A DNA stretch of 58,053 nucleotides. It comes from Runella sp. Its GTDB lineage: Bacteria > Bacteroidota > Bacteroidia > Cytophagales > Spirosomataceae. Below, in pieces: positions 15,548 through 24,491 of the stretch. The stretch covers positions 1 through 58,053 of the forward strand of contig NZ_JAIXST010000084.1 in NCBI RefSeq assembly GCF_027484545.1, read 5' to 3'. The number at the start of each line of letters is the position of its first letter. The stretch's first letter is position 1. The notes under the pieces were generated by a model, which was given only the letters and a program-made list of their open reading frames with translations, was not told the origin of the DNA and did no database searches. A program made the position numbers and the translations under genes.

Positions 15548-17554
15548 TCAATTGGAGATTTCCTTCCGGTTTGACATTCTGCCGGCCATTTTAATAATTT
15601 TAAGTGCCGCCTCGGGGCGATTATTTCCCTGATAAACGGTATGGTTGGTTAGGGGACACAAAACGCCTTTATTGATATATTTGGCACTGTTACTGAAATT
15701 ACCCTCCACTTTTATATTGTGGTGATTGACTGACCACAGGTGCAGCCATTTCCCCTTTTCGTATCCTTCCACATTTTCCGCCACATTGCCCGATATTTCA
15801 TAATAACAGCTGCCTTCGTCGGGGTATAAAGCCCCATGAGCATAACCTGTATCTTTAATAAAATTATACCTGATTTTACCAGTTAAGGAATCAGGGTCGG
15901 TTCTTGATTTGCCGATTCCGATCGTATAAATACCCCCGCCGTCGCTGCATTTTTGGCAAATATTCTGAATATAATTGTACTCAATGACGTTTCTGCGATT
16001 ACTCGTCGTCCAGGCGGTTTTTCCTTTCCACGACCCCCAACCGGACGAAATTCCGCTGTAAGGCACATCAACGATTTCGTTATGGGCAATCAACATATTA
16101 TCCGTAAAAAAAGCGGTAATGCCCGGTGAGTTATAATATTCCTGCCCGATTTTATGAATATAATTATCGGTAATGGAAACATCTTTACACACTTCTTCCC
16201 CGTCGCTGATATAATCCTGGTCCCAGCGACCGATGACAATGGCCGTAGCCGACAGATCTTCAAACACATTGTTGTGTATTTTTATGGAATTACATCCCTG
16301 CATCAGGTCAATACCGACCGCTCCGAGGTGTTGGAAAGTACAGTTTTGGAATGAAATATTTTCGGCCGCATCCAATTCCACACAGGCATCCGGTTTAAAG
16401 CCTTCCGCTTCGCCGTTGCTGTCTACGACAAAATCATAGGCAGGGTCAAAAAACGATTCCTTTCGGTGGATGGCTTTGTGTGCTCTCCCGATCTGACCGT
16501 GCCCGTTGATATACCGGTCGGCCTGTCCTGAGCAGGCCCCTAACCTGCTGCTGCTCGGACGCAGCCAGGAGGTGTGCTGAAAAGTGATTCCGCTGAAAGT
16601 TAAATTTTTAATTTTCTGAGTGAGGGAACTGCCTTTTATACTTAAGATTGTCTCAACCTTCGACGGGATCACTGCCTCAACGGTGCGTAAATCCTCCCCC
16701 GGCCGGGGCATGTAGTAAAGCACATGCGCGCTGCGGTCATAATACCACTCCCCGGGTTTGTCGAGCAGTTCCAATGCATTTTCAACGTAAAACGGGCTTT
16801 CGGGCAGCGGACGGGACATCGAAGCACCCGTAAGCGGAAAACCGTAATTATCTAACTTAATGATGGTTGAGTCCGGGCCGCCGGCAATGAGTTCATTGAC
16901 CAATATTCGGTGACTGCGCCAGGTACAGTTAGACTCTTTACCGATCCAGACCAGTTCAATGTCCCGCTGATTTTTCCACTCTGGTTTCAGCGCTGCTGCC
17001 GTTATTTTGATACCGTCCGGATGAAACTGCTTTTCCAACTGCCAATCGTCATTGGTAAAGAAAACGTAAGGCTTAGGCCAACCCGAACCGGTATATTTTA
17101 GGGAAGAACGGGCCCGGTCGGCCCGTAAGCCGTTGACATACAACTGCCGAAAGTTATCTACGGAAATGTTTTCAGCTTTCCATATTCCCCTTTCTGCCAA
17201 CTTCCAACCTTTGACCGACAGGCCGGCTTCAAAAATCGGTTTTTCATTCCTGTATGCCTGATAGATGACCTGACGGCCGTTTTTCCCGCCATCGACTTCC
17301 GTAAATTGAACTGTTTCATCAAAAAAGTATTTACCGCCGCGTAAATAAACGGTGATGTCTTTCTGCATGGAGTTGGTTTTGGCCCTGACGGCATCCCTTG
17401 CCCGTTCTACAGTACGAAAAGGAGCGCCGAGGGTTCCCGCATTTTGATCGTTTCCTTTCTGCGGGTCTACGAAATACTGGGCCTTACACATGAAGTGTAT
17501 AAAGCAGAAAAAAAGGATTGCTGCTTTTCGGAGACTTGTTCCTTGCGGTTTCAT
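15548..17554 (-). CDS. Secreted beta-helix protein, DUF1565-like
   Basis: A 668-aa protein with a signal peptide followed by YFVDPQKGNDQNAGTLGAPFRTVERARDAVR, the entry motif of right-handed beta-helix (DUF1565/Beta_helix) carbohydrate enzymes, here in residues 26-57. The central region has beta-helix rungs (NISFQNCTFQHLGAVG, SIKIHNNVFEDLSA, DVSITDNYIHKIG, NVIEYNYIQNICQ). The C-terminal segment from about 610 (NFSNSAKYINKG, CPLTNHTVY) recurs as a broken copy at 51757-51909. It lies 10 nt from the next beta-helix gene, so they probably share an operon. Likely a lyase or glycosidase; substrate unknown. Confidence 0.8.
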   Translation of the reverse strand: MKPQGTSLRKAAILFFCFIHFMCKAQYFVDPQKGNDQNAGTLGAPFRTVERARDAVRAKTNSMQKDITVYLRGGKYFFDETVQFTEVDGGKNGRQVIYQAYRNEKPIFEAGLSVKGWKLAERGIWKAENISVDNFRQLYVNGLRADRARSSLKYTGSGWPKPYVFFTNDDWQLEKQFHPDGIKITAAALKPEWKNQRDIELVWIGKESNCTWRSHRILVNELIAGGPDSTIIKLDNYGFPLTGASMSRPLPESPFYVENALELLDKPGEWYYDRSAHVLYYMPRPGEDLRTVEAVIPSKVETILSIKGSSLTQKIKNLTFSGITFQHTSWLRPSSSRLGACSGQADRYINGHGQIGRAHKAIHRKESFFDPAYDFVVDSNGEAEGFKPDACVELDAAENISFQNCTFQHLGAVGIDLMQGCNSIKIHNNVFEDLSATAIVIGRWDQDYISDGEEVCKDVSITDNYIHKIGQEYYNSPGITAFFTDNMLIAHNEIVDVPYSGISSGWGSWKGKTAWTTSNRRNVIEYNYIQNICQKCSDGGGIYTIGIGKSRTDPDSLTGKIRYNFIKDTGYAHGALYPDEGSCYYEISGNVAENVEGYEKGKWLHLWSVNHHNIKVEGNFSNSAKYINKGVLCPLTNHTVYQGNNRPEAALKIIKMAGRMSNRKEISN

Positions 17555-17606
17555 AAAAGGTCTATTAAATTTTATGGGATGTTAACATGCGGTATTCATT
17601 TAGTTG

Positions 17607-19865
17607 TCAGAGGGTCAGATTTATTGCCTTACCTGCTTCAATTTTAACTTTCCTCCACCCCAAAAAAGCATTCTGTCTCAGTGGTTTTGCCCTCTGCTCA
17701 TTGGTTTCAATCAATACTTTTACGACGGCATCGTATTGGGTAGGATTGGTTATTTCCAACTGTCCTTTCGGGTTGAGTTTGGCTTCCACGTGATCGATCA
17801 CAAATACTTCTTTTTTTTCTTTGTTGACGTACACTCCCGGCAATTCAACCGCAGAGAGTAACATGGAGGTTTCGGCCCAGCAGGAGCCGGCACTCATGGC
17901 TCCGATGCCTTTTTCCCAATCGGTCAGGTTGCAGCGTTCATAGATCCATCCGTCTTTATACCCGGGAAGCTGATGCTCCGGCCACGACATAAACTGAGGA
18001 ATGGTATGGGCAATATCCCGCAGCAGATTCAGGTAAAAGGCATCTCCCGAGGCACGGTACAATTTGAGCAGAGCCACCCCCGAATGGGTACAGATGCCGG
18101 CAGGAGCGGTTTTGTTTTGGGTATTGGCAAATACCGTTCCCGTTGATTTCGTACCCGCCTTCGCGTTGTCCGATTCGGCCGGAAATTTGTAATCATAGGC
18201 GACAACCCAGGTGGCAAACTGGTCTGCCGTTTCCCGGGCGGCGGTGAGCCATTTGGGATCGAGCGTGGATTCGTACAGCTCCATAAAGCTCTCCAGCAAA
18301 CCGTAGCAGGATTCGCTGTCGAAACACTGAAGCGCATCCGCCGGGCCGCCGTTGGTAATGCCTTTTTGAACAAAATGGGTGTAGTAGTACTCTCCGATGA
18401 CCTTGGCCGTTTCGAGGTAGTCGGCATTGCCCGAAAATTGATAAGCGGCACAAAGCGTTGCCGGAAAAATACCCGAACAGGTTGTTCCGCCAATCACCAA
18501 TTCGCCCGTTTGCTGATTGACATACTGCCCAAGCTGTTTGTACTTAGCATACGTAGCCAATTGAGCATTTAATGCTTTTTGGGTGGTTGTAATCCATTCA
18601 TTCTTTATAGGAATGTTTTGTTTTTTACAATAATCATAATACCTGAAACCGTAGTAAATCCCCTCCGCATTTTTGCGGGTAAGCACAAGGTCAGTACCGA
18701 AAGGCAAATCATCGCCCTGAGAACCGAACCCACGGTTGTTCCAAAAAACATCGTAAAAATACCCCGAAGGAGAAAGTGCATTGGCACTCATCCAATCAAA
18801 ACTTTTTCGAACCCGCTGCTGGGTAAGCGTATTCCCTTCGACAAACATGGCAAAGCTCGGCAGAAAGCCCCCGCACCAGCCCGCCATCCAGTTGAGATTC
18901 GTGTTATTGCCATAGTATCCCTTCTCATTCCAAATGTCAATGTTTTTATGATTTTCAATAATTTCATACACCTTTGAGAACGGAATAAGGTCAGCCGCTG
19001 GCGGTGCGGGATAATGCTTTTTTCGTATATCCCTCAGTTCGGTGTACAGTGACTGAACACTTGAACTCTCGAAAAAATCAATCAGAAAGGCAATGGTTAC
19101 TTCACTTCCCGCTTTAAAATGAGCCGGAACATCAGACGAGGGCTTTTCGTCCATCCGGGTCATACTGTGTTTGTACAGTTGCCGCACCACTGGACTTGTA
19201 AGGGTAACGACGGCTTTCGTTCGGCCTTTGTTTTCTTCAATATCGACGCCATAATCACCCAGAGAATTTCCCTGCGTAAAACAAACCCAAACCCCTTTTT
19301 GAGCGGCAGGAGCATGAAAGCCGACGGAAGGCAACGCCATGCTGCCGCTGCGTTCCTGAATGCGGGAGTAACCGTCTCGGAAATTCAGGCGTGGATGATC
19401 GGAAAGGAGAAGCGGTTTGTTGAGGCCAATCTGCGATTTATGCACAAAAAACGGGGTATAGCTCCGTTGTACGGCTTCGTAACGGTTTCCGTTATACGCA
19501 GCCGAGGGCATAAGTACATAATTGTCCCTGTTCCATTGTTCTATGTCAAGATCCACGGAAACGGAGGCATTCGGCACTTCGCCCGAAATACATTTAAACG
19601 TAACCTCCACCTGAAACTGTCCGTTTTTTTCCAGGGTTTTTACCCGTGAGTTGATCTGCCAATGAGCTCCCTGAAAGTCAAGCACCTGTTTGTCGGCTTT
19701 CAATTCAATACGCCCGCTCTCAACCAACAGGTTATAGCGGTCGGGATCGTATTGATTTAAACGCGCATACATACGCGCATGATTCATCTCCAATTGCCGG
19801 CCAAAGTCCTGAGCGTAACCCGCTTTTGCAATAGCTATAAAAACCAAAAAAAGGAATCGTACCAT
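17607..19865 (-). CDS. Secreted protein of unknown function with (alpha/alpha)-barrel-like C-terminal half
   Basis: A 752-aa protein with a signal peptide (FLFLVFIAIAKAGYA). Residues 20-290 look beta-rich (LELDIEQW-like, YTPFFVHKSQIG). Residues 300-690 contain many helix segments with aromatic and Gly-Trp motifs (GWCGGFLPSFAMF, ADALQCFDSESCYGLLESF, GICTHSGVALLKL, GSCWAETSMLLSAVELP), as in six-hairpin glycosidases. I cannot place it in a named GH family. Its position after the beta-helix genes in the same direction suggests action on the same glycan. An araD/sulfatase fragment cluster lies just upstream. Confidence 0.6.
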   Translation of the reverse strand: MVRFLFLVFIAIAKAGYAQDFGRQLEMNHARMYARLNQYDPDRYNLLVESGRIELKADKQVLDFQGAHWQINSRVKTLEKNGQFQVEVTFKCISGEVPNASVSVDLDIEQWNRDNYVLMPSAAYNGNRYEAVQRSYTPFFVHKSQIGLNKPLLLSDHPRLNFRDGYSRIQERSGSMALPSVGFHAPAAQKGVWVCFTQGNSLGDYGVDIEENKGRTKAVVTLTSPVVRQLYKHSMTRMDEKPSSDVPAHFKAGSEVTIAFLIDFFESSSVQSLYTELRDIRKKHYPAPPAADLIPFSKVYEIIENHKNIDIWNEKGYYGNNTNLNWMAGWCGGFLPSFAMFVEGNTLTQQRVRKSFDWMSANALSPSGYFYDVFWNNRGFGSQGDDLPFGTDLVLTRKNAEGIYYGFRYYDYCKKQNIPIKNEWITTTQKALNAQLATYAKYKQLGQYVNQQTGELVIGGTTCSGIFPATLCAAYQFSGNADYLETAKVIGEYYYTHFVQKGITNGGPADALQCFDSESCYGLLESFMELYESTLDPKWLTAARETADQFATWVVAYDYKFPAESDNAKAGTKSTGTVFANTQNKTAPAGICTHSGVALLKLYRASGDAFYLNLLRDIAHTIPQFMSWPEHQLPGYKDGWIYERCNLTDWEKGIGAMSAGSCWAETSMLLSAVELPGVYVNKEKKEVFVIDHVEAKLNPKGQLEITNPTQYDAVVKVLIETNEQRAKPLRQNAFLGWRKVKIEAGKAINLTL

Positions 19866-19886
19866 TAAAAATCGGTTTTAAAAAAG

Positions 19887-20205
19887 TTAAAGAATCAGTG
19901 CACGGCCATTGCCTTTTTCAGTTGTTTGACACTTCAGTTCGAACTTATCCACCGATTCATTTAAATCGGCGAGATAAGGGCCTTTGGCGGGTAGGGGTGT
20001 AATGACCGGTTTATTGACCGGACTGGGGTACTGCGTTAGCCAGTGGACCATCAGGCCGTACCCCACCTTCATACACGCTGCCTTTGGTGCCCCGCAAACC
20101 GGCATTATACAATGCCTTTTCTTTGCGTTTTCCTCCCTGAAGGCCATTGTCGGACATAAAAATGACCAGCGTGTTTTTGTCCAGCCCAAGTTTGTTGGTA
20201 AGTCA
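19887..20205 (-). pseudogene. Sulfatase fragment, frameshifted and joined to an araD fragment
   Basis: One minus-strand frame from 20202 down reads [16 protein letters not shown], the conserved arylsulfatase core segment, then [15 protein letters not shown] and, after about 68 codons, a stop. Sulfatase similarity ends near PDGPLANAV. The remaining sequence to 19887 is open in another frame (ending NGRALIL) but unrecognised. It is a piece of a sulfatase gene lacking both its N-terminal catalytic Cys/Ser region and its C-terminus. Confidence 0.7.
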
Positions 20206-20426
20206 CTTGAAGGCTTAAGTTTTCCTTCAACAACTTTTCCATCCATATCAACCACGACCATATCTGAAGTTTTCATCATATCATAGGAAACACCACTGGG
20301 TTTTATCACAACCAGGCCTTCTTCCCGATCTATGCCGCTTACATTTCCAAAGGTAAATATGACCAGCCCCTAATCAAACAATTTGAGATTTGCATTAAAT
20401 ACTTTATCTTTCAATTCTTCCAACAT
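20200..20426 (-). pseudogene. araD: 5-prime fragment of L-ribulose-5-phosphate 4-epimerase gene
   Basis: Starting at ATG 20426 the minus strand reads MLEELKDKVFNANLKLFD, then an in-frame TAG, then [47 protein letters not shown] and LKPSSDLPT. This is the start of AraD (class II aldolase family). The gene carries a premature stop near codon 19 and is cut near codon 76, where sulfatase sequence begins in another frame. It cannot encode a working enzyme unless the stop is read through, and the rest is missing anyway. Confidence 0.82.
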
Positions 20427-20698
20427 AAACTTTTTTATTTTAGTGTTACACCTGCGTATTTTCTTCGGTAGTAGTAATATTCATTTTTCGTAAAAACTTA
20501 GCCATAATAACCTTTTGAAAATCAATAAGTTACAAAAATATTTTTCAAAAATTGGCAAACCAAAAAAAATACAAATACTTGATTATCAGTATTTTAATTT
20601 TTTTAGAGGTTTTGAAAAATGACGTAACTGCCTGATTATCAAGCCCAAGTTGTGCTAAGTAATTACCATTTTTCAATGGTTAATATTTTATGCAAATA
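20427..20698. other. AT-rich intergenic region with a possible minus-strand promoter
   Basis: The minus strand has TATTTTTG (20540-20533), a fit to the Bacteroidota -7 box, pointing to the araD fragment and the downstream glycan genes. The TTTG upstream of it is not ideally spaced. I see no other features. Confidence 0.35.
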
Positions 20699-21526
20699 TT
20701 ATTGGCTAATACAAATCCGGTCGAAGTAATTGCTATCCTGCATTTTGTCTTTCCAAAATTCAGCCCGCGCTAGAATACCTGATTTATAAACCTCTTCGAC
20801 CTGGCTGATATAATGTTTAAAAGCCAAATCGATAATCGCTTGCGGATCGTAGGCATAGAGGCGGCTTTCCAGTTGGTTCTGATAGATAAAATCTTCTATC
20901 CGGCCTAACTCTTCCCTTGTTGCAATGCCACCGTATGGTTTGTCTTCCTGAAAATAAAACCTGGCTTTGGCTTTGTCTCCCAATTCTTTGGCAACTTCCA
21001 ACCCGGCTTCCCGGGTGATGAAATGGTCAATGTGTTCCTTGATGGCCATTGGAAAAATCAGGGCTGTATCTTCATGGCTGGCCCATTGGATTACCCGTTG
21101 TTTCATACGTTCAAAAATTAACTCATCGGCTGGAGAAAAGTCTTCGTACATGCCGTGGGGAAATTCCATTTCACTGTCGGCCATTGCTTTTCCACGGGTA
21201 AAGCATTCATCTTCACCGATGATCTGGTACACGTAGTTAAATGCACCCAGCAGCTCATTGTTGCACTGCTGGTCTTCAATAATTCGATTACCTGTTGCCA
21301 ATTTAATTCGCTCCAGGCTTGTATCAAAATTGGCGGAACCAGAGCCCGCCTGGTAGTTGCTCCTTGAAAACAACAGGTTGACATGGAAATGCTTTGTATC
21401 AAGCAGACCTGCCTTTTTTAGCTCAAGGATATAGCCTCCAAGCATAAACAGGACATCGTCAAAATGGGGCGAAAATACCACTATATGTTTTTCAGGAATA
21501 ATCTCTTGTATCGGATATATCTTCAT
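20699..21526 (-). CDS. PIG-L / LmbE family N-deacetylase
   Basis: A 275-aa cytoplasmic protein (no signal peptide). The PIG-L zinc motif appears as SPHFDDVLFMLGGYI (about 19-33, HxDD) with a second ligand segment EHIDHFITREA (about 164-174). The family removes N-acetyl groups from GlcNAc-containing substrates. It is the last gene of an operon with a NagB-like deaminase/isomerase, a PfkB kinase and a NIPSNAP-like protein. This suggests it deacetylates an N-acetylhexosamine or its derivative inside the cell. There is no NagA in the window. Confidence 0.85.
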   Translation of the reverse strand: MKIYPIQEIIPEKHIVVFSPHFDDVLFMLGGYILELKKAGLLDTKHFHVNLLFSRSNYQAGSGSANFDTSLERIKLATGNRIIEDQQCNNELLGAFNYVYQIIGEDECFTRGKAMADSEMEFPHGMYEDFSPADELIFERMKQRVIQWASHEDTALIFPMAIKEHIDHFITREAGLEVAKELGDKAKARFYFQEDKPYGGIATREELGRIEDFIYQNQLESRLYAYDPQAIIDLAFKHYISQVEEVYKSGILARAEFWKDKMQDSNYFDRICISQ

Positions 21527-21552
21527 AACTTATAATTTTAGGTTAACGTTTT

Positions 21553-21864
21553 TTAGGAATTATACGGACGGTAAATCTCTGTATAGGCATCAATCATGTA
21601 TTGAGATTGTACCTGAAACAATTCTTCATGTCGATTGTCGTTCATTAAAAAATTGTGTGTTGCATGTAGCTCTTCTAAGGTATCAAAATCACATTCCCAG
21701 ATCAGCGTATTGGAAGGGTGCATGCCTGTTAGCGGCAGGTATCGCCTGCCTTTCGGAAACTCTGGATACTGCTCCTCAAACTTGGCAAACTGCTTCTCGA
21801 TATCGAGAAATTCTGAAGATTTGCCCAGTTCAAATTTTTGTACAAAGCGTAATTTATAGCTCAT
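21553..21864 (-). CDS. NIPSNAP-like dimeric alpha-beta barrel protein
   Basis: A 103-aa protein in which LRFVQKFELGK at the start and SNTLIWECDFDTLEELHATHNFLMND in the middle fit the NIPSNAP/dimeric alpha-beta barrel pattern of one beta-alpha-beta-beta unit. Such small proteins are often accessory enzymes, but no catalytic residue can be assigned. It lies 14 nt after the PfkB gene and 26 nt before the PIG-L gene, so it belongs to the hexosamine operon. Confidence 0.6.
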   Translation of the reverse strand: MSYKLRFVQKFELGKSSEFLDIEKQFAKFEEQYPEFPKGRRYLPLTGMHPSNTLIWECDFDTLEELHATHNFLMNDNRHEELFQVQSQYMIDAYTEIYRPYNS

Positions 21865-21878
21865 GGAATTTTCATTTT

Positions 21879-22970
21879 TTAATTAAAAAGATTCTCAAAT
21901 GACTCAGACATCAATAAACCTGACTGCTGGATATAATTGCATAGGGCGGAAGCGCTTGCTCCTTCATGTATCGTATCTGCCGAGGTGACCGAGTAAGAAG
22001 CCAGCAGTGTCCCCAGTTCAACAGCTGTTTGCAGGGGAAATTCATTCAGTTCAGCAGTGCTAATTCCTTTGGATAACGGTAAACCACAACAAAGGCCTGC
22101 AATGGTTCCCGAAAGAAATGCGTCGCCTGCCCCTGCTGTGGAAACAACAGTTGTTTTCAGCGAGGGTGTAAACTCAACGACCCCTTTGTAATAACAATAA
22201 CTGCCCCGTGAACCATCGGTTATCAATACACGCATTTCAGGATTTGCCTTTTGTAACCGGGAGGTGCATGACTGAACAATATCCCCGGTCTCTGGTTGGT
22301 CGCCTTCTATCTTAGCTATGCGTTGGGCTTCATCAATATTAACGGCCAAAAGATCGGTAAGCTCAAATCCTTTCATTTGCTCAAACTCTTCAATTTCAGA
22401 TGAAAGTACCGAAGCCACATTCAACATTCCGTGATTTTTACCTTGTTCCAGCATGCGGATTCGGGCTATTAAAGGAACTTCCGGAGCGGCCAACACAATA
22501 CCTTCTTTTCCATTCATTGTATAATTGTCAAAAAAGGCATCAATATCCCGGGGGTGCACCAGGTTACTGGCACTGTTGGCGCTTGTAATGTTACCCCCCG
22601 AATGGTCGGGATATTGATAGCATACGCTAAAAAGAGTGGCGGCATTGTTACTGACTTTGACATGACCGATATCCATGCCTGCCTTTTCCATCATAGACCG
22701 CAAACGATGGCCAACATCGTCGTTCCCAATTTTACCAATAGGAAAAGACTGGAAAGAACCTGTTTTACCAGCCCCCAGCAGTACTGCTATGTAGTGCATA
22801 ATGATGTGCTGCTTGCAGTAATCCCTGAAAGGTTCCAGTCTTCCCATCCGGCTTTCATTTCTCCCAAGGGTGTGGTCACCTTCGAGCGAAAAGAAAATGC
22901 CAGAACCAATGCCCCCGGTACCAACAATATGATTATAGAATAGTTTACCTATAGGTTTTAAGGTTATCAT
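21879..22970 (-). CDS. PfkB-family carbohydrate kinase
   Basis: A 363-aa sugar kinase of the ribokinase/PfkB superfamily. The N-terminus has the substrate-binding pattern VGTGGIGSGIFF (about 16-27). The C-terminal signature TVVSTAGAGDAFLSG (about 274-288) carries the catalytic Asp and anion hole. Its ATG overlaps the stop of the NagB-like gene by 4 nt (ATGA), so the two are coupled. With NagB-like and PIG-L partners the likely substrate is glucosamine or a related hexosamine; that is inference. Confidence 0.85.
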   Translation of the reverse strand: MITLKPIGKLFYNHIVGTGGIGSGIFFSLEGDHTLGRNESRMGRLEPFRDYCKQHIIMHYIAVLLGAGKTGSFQSFPIGKIGNDDVGHRLRSMMEKAGMDIGHVKVSNNAATLFSVCYQYPDHSGGNITSANSASNLVHPRDIDAFFDNYTMNGKEGIVLAAPEVPLIARIRMLEQGKNHGMLNVASVLSSEIEEFEQMKGFELTDLLAVNIDEAQRIAKIEGDQPETGDIVQSCTSRLQKANPEMRVLITDGSRGSYCYYKGVVEFTPSLKTTVVSTAGAGDAFLSGTIAGLCCGLPLSKGISTAELNEFPLQTAVELGTLLASYSVTSADTIHEGASASALCNYIQQSGLLMSESFENLFN

Positions 22971-23866
22971 GCATTGATACCTTTAAATTCCCAGTCCAGA
23001 TTTTCCGAAATGGGGTGTGATGCTGTTTCAATAGTTGCAGTTATGAGCGCATCCGGATGTTCCTGTAGCAGGGTCATAGGATATTCAGAGGTAATTTCAG
23101 AGAAAAGCCCAACCCGTAATGCCGTCTGTTTCCATGTTCCGGTGTCACTGTAAAGGCGTACCTTTTTGGCTGACAAGCATTCTTTGATTCCAAGGGTAAT
23201 GGACATGGGCGGAACAAACTGGTAAGCAGCTCCAAATGACCTTTGTCCAAGAGTGATGATTGTATCCAGATTATTCTCCTGAACCCGTAACTCAGAATTT
23301 CGCAAGTCTTCAATAGAGATTTTGCTGAATGGGTGCCGCCGTGTCTGATTGTAGGCAATATGCCCATCCTGTCCCCAGCCACCAAGGGTTATGTCAATAG
23401 GCGCTTCTGCTATTTTGCCCTTGATAAGTTCAATGGATTTGGGCTCTGGAAAAAATTGCTGTTCCTGCGGGACTGAGAGTTCAGGACGAATATCCCCGTA
23501 AAAATGTTTTTCCATAAAGGTTCTAAAATTATAGGGATCATTCTTGGCCAACAGATTTCCTTGCCAGTCGAGACATTCGTCCATGTGAAAAACAGTGAGG
23601 TTTTTTAATGATACTTTTTCACAGTTTACCATTCTTGCAAAAGGAGCGTACCAGCATTTGGGTCCGCAGGGAACTATGGCTCTGATAGGTCGATTGTCAT
23701 TATTTGCCTGTTTGATTTCTTCAATAAAATCACGCGCCATTACTTCGCCCATTTCTACAGAATCCTTTACCATTCGAAAAGGTGTTTTAAGCTGGGGGTG
23801 ATTCTCAAGTTGGTTGACCGGAATGCTGCACCAGTGGTATAAATCTTTTAAATTCAGTCCACTCAT
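22967..23866 (-). CDS. Glucosamine-6-phosphate deaminase-like isomerase (NagB/RpiA superfamily)
   Basis: A 299-aa protein with NagB landmarks: FHMDECLDW (about 91-99, active-site Asp/Glu region), GGWGQDGHIAYN (about 163-174, general-base Asp and His), a SITLGIKECLSAKKV segment and HPDALI near the C-terminus. It should convert a hexosamine-6-phosphate to the keto-sugar phosphate and ammonia. It is the first gene of the four-gene hexosamine operon and is longer than E. coli NagB by about 30 residues at the N-terminus. The proposed route with its neighbours is deacetylation, phosphorylation, deamination. Confidence 0.82.
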   Translation of the reverse strand: MSGLNLKDLYHWCSIPVNQLENHPQLKTPFRMVKDSVEMGEVMARDFIEEIKQANNDNRPIRAIVPCGPKCWYAPFARMVNCEKVSLKNLTVFHMDECLDWQGNLLAKNDPYNFRTFMEKHFYGDIRPELSVPQEQQFFPEPKSIELIKGKIAEAPIDITLGGWGQDGHIAYNQTRRHPFSKISIEDLRNSELRVQENNLDTIITLGQRSFGAAYQFVPPMSITLGIKECLSAKKVRLYSDTGTWKQTALRVGLFSEITSEYPMTLLQEHPDALITATIETASHPISENLDWEFKGINA

Positions 23867-23925
23867 ATGTGTTAGTTTTTAATAAATCAGTTTAATTGTC
23901 TAATTTTTTTTTCTCTCTTTGGGAA

Positions 23926-24075
23926 TTATTCCTCCAAATAATAAATACCATTTCTGTCCCAATACAATTTTAGATTTGATAGTGCTTTGGAAAATCGTAC
24001 AAAGTCCTTATTTTCATCCTTTGTCCAGCCTACTTCGGCATAAGCTGCAATACGAGGGAAAGTATTTTGGTAAAC
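23926..24075 (-). pseudogene. C-terminal fragment of a GH20 beta-hexosaminidase
   Basis: The minus-strand frame ends with TFPRIAAYAEVGWTKDENKDF, then LKLYWDRNGIYYLEE and a stop. This is the usual C-terminal end of GH20 enzymes (PRLAALAEVAWT... WDRMGI). The sequence upstream in this frame is not GH20. A complete GH20 gene lies at 24492-26369, but its own C-terminus is intact and different, so this is a separate broken copy. Confidence 0.75.
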
Positions 24076-24076
24076 A

Positions 24077-24481
24077 TCAACAATTCGTTGTGTACATTCT
24101 CCACACATCTGGGATACAGAAATAAGGCTTAGTGCCGGCTTTCGGAACTTTGAAATAGTTGTATATAACGAATGATTCATCAGTTTTACCTTGTACCGTA
24201 ATATTACCAATGAACTTGAACCCCTGTTTTCTTATCGACTCATTATAATAGCAAAACGATTTTAAATCTGCATAAAAAGCACCATTCTTAAAATGTATCG
24301 GATATGTAAATATCTGACCTTGTCCATTTTTAACACAGATAGAATCTCTAAAGAACATCAGTTCACCATCACTATTGAAAAAATATCCTTGGGTCTTGTC
24401 ATCCATTGTAATTTCAAAACTCTGACACAATCCGGTTGTGTATACTAAAAAAAATATTATATAAATTAATATTGGTCGCAT
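24077..24481 (-). CDS. Secreted small protein of unknown function, possibly truncated
   Basis: A 134-aa product from the ATG at 24481 (MRPILIYII), which gives a signal peptide ending near GLCQS. An upstream ATG would overlap the end of GH20. The middle is beta-rich (GYFFNSDGELMFFRDS, GAFYADLKSF, FKFIGNITVQGKTDESF). The last about 25 residues run into the GH20 fragment in another frame, so the natural C-terminus may have been replaced. I recognise no family. It follows GH20 by 10 nt. Confidence 0.5.
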   Translation of the reverse strand: MRPILIYIIFFLVYTTGLCQSFEITMDDKTQGYFFNSDGELMFFRDSICVKNGQGQIFTYPIHFKNGAFYADLKSFCYYNESIRKQGFKFIGNITVQGKTDESFVIYNYFKVPKAGTKPYFCIPDVWRMYTTNC

Positions 24482-24491
24482 TATTTTGTAT

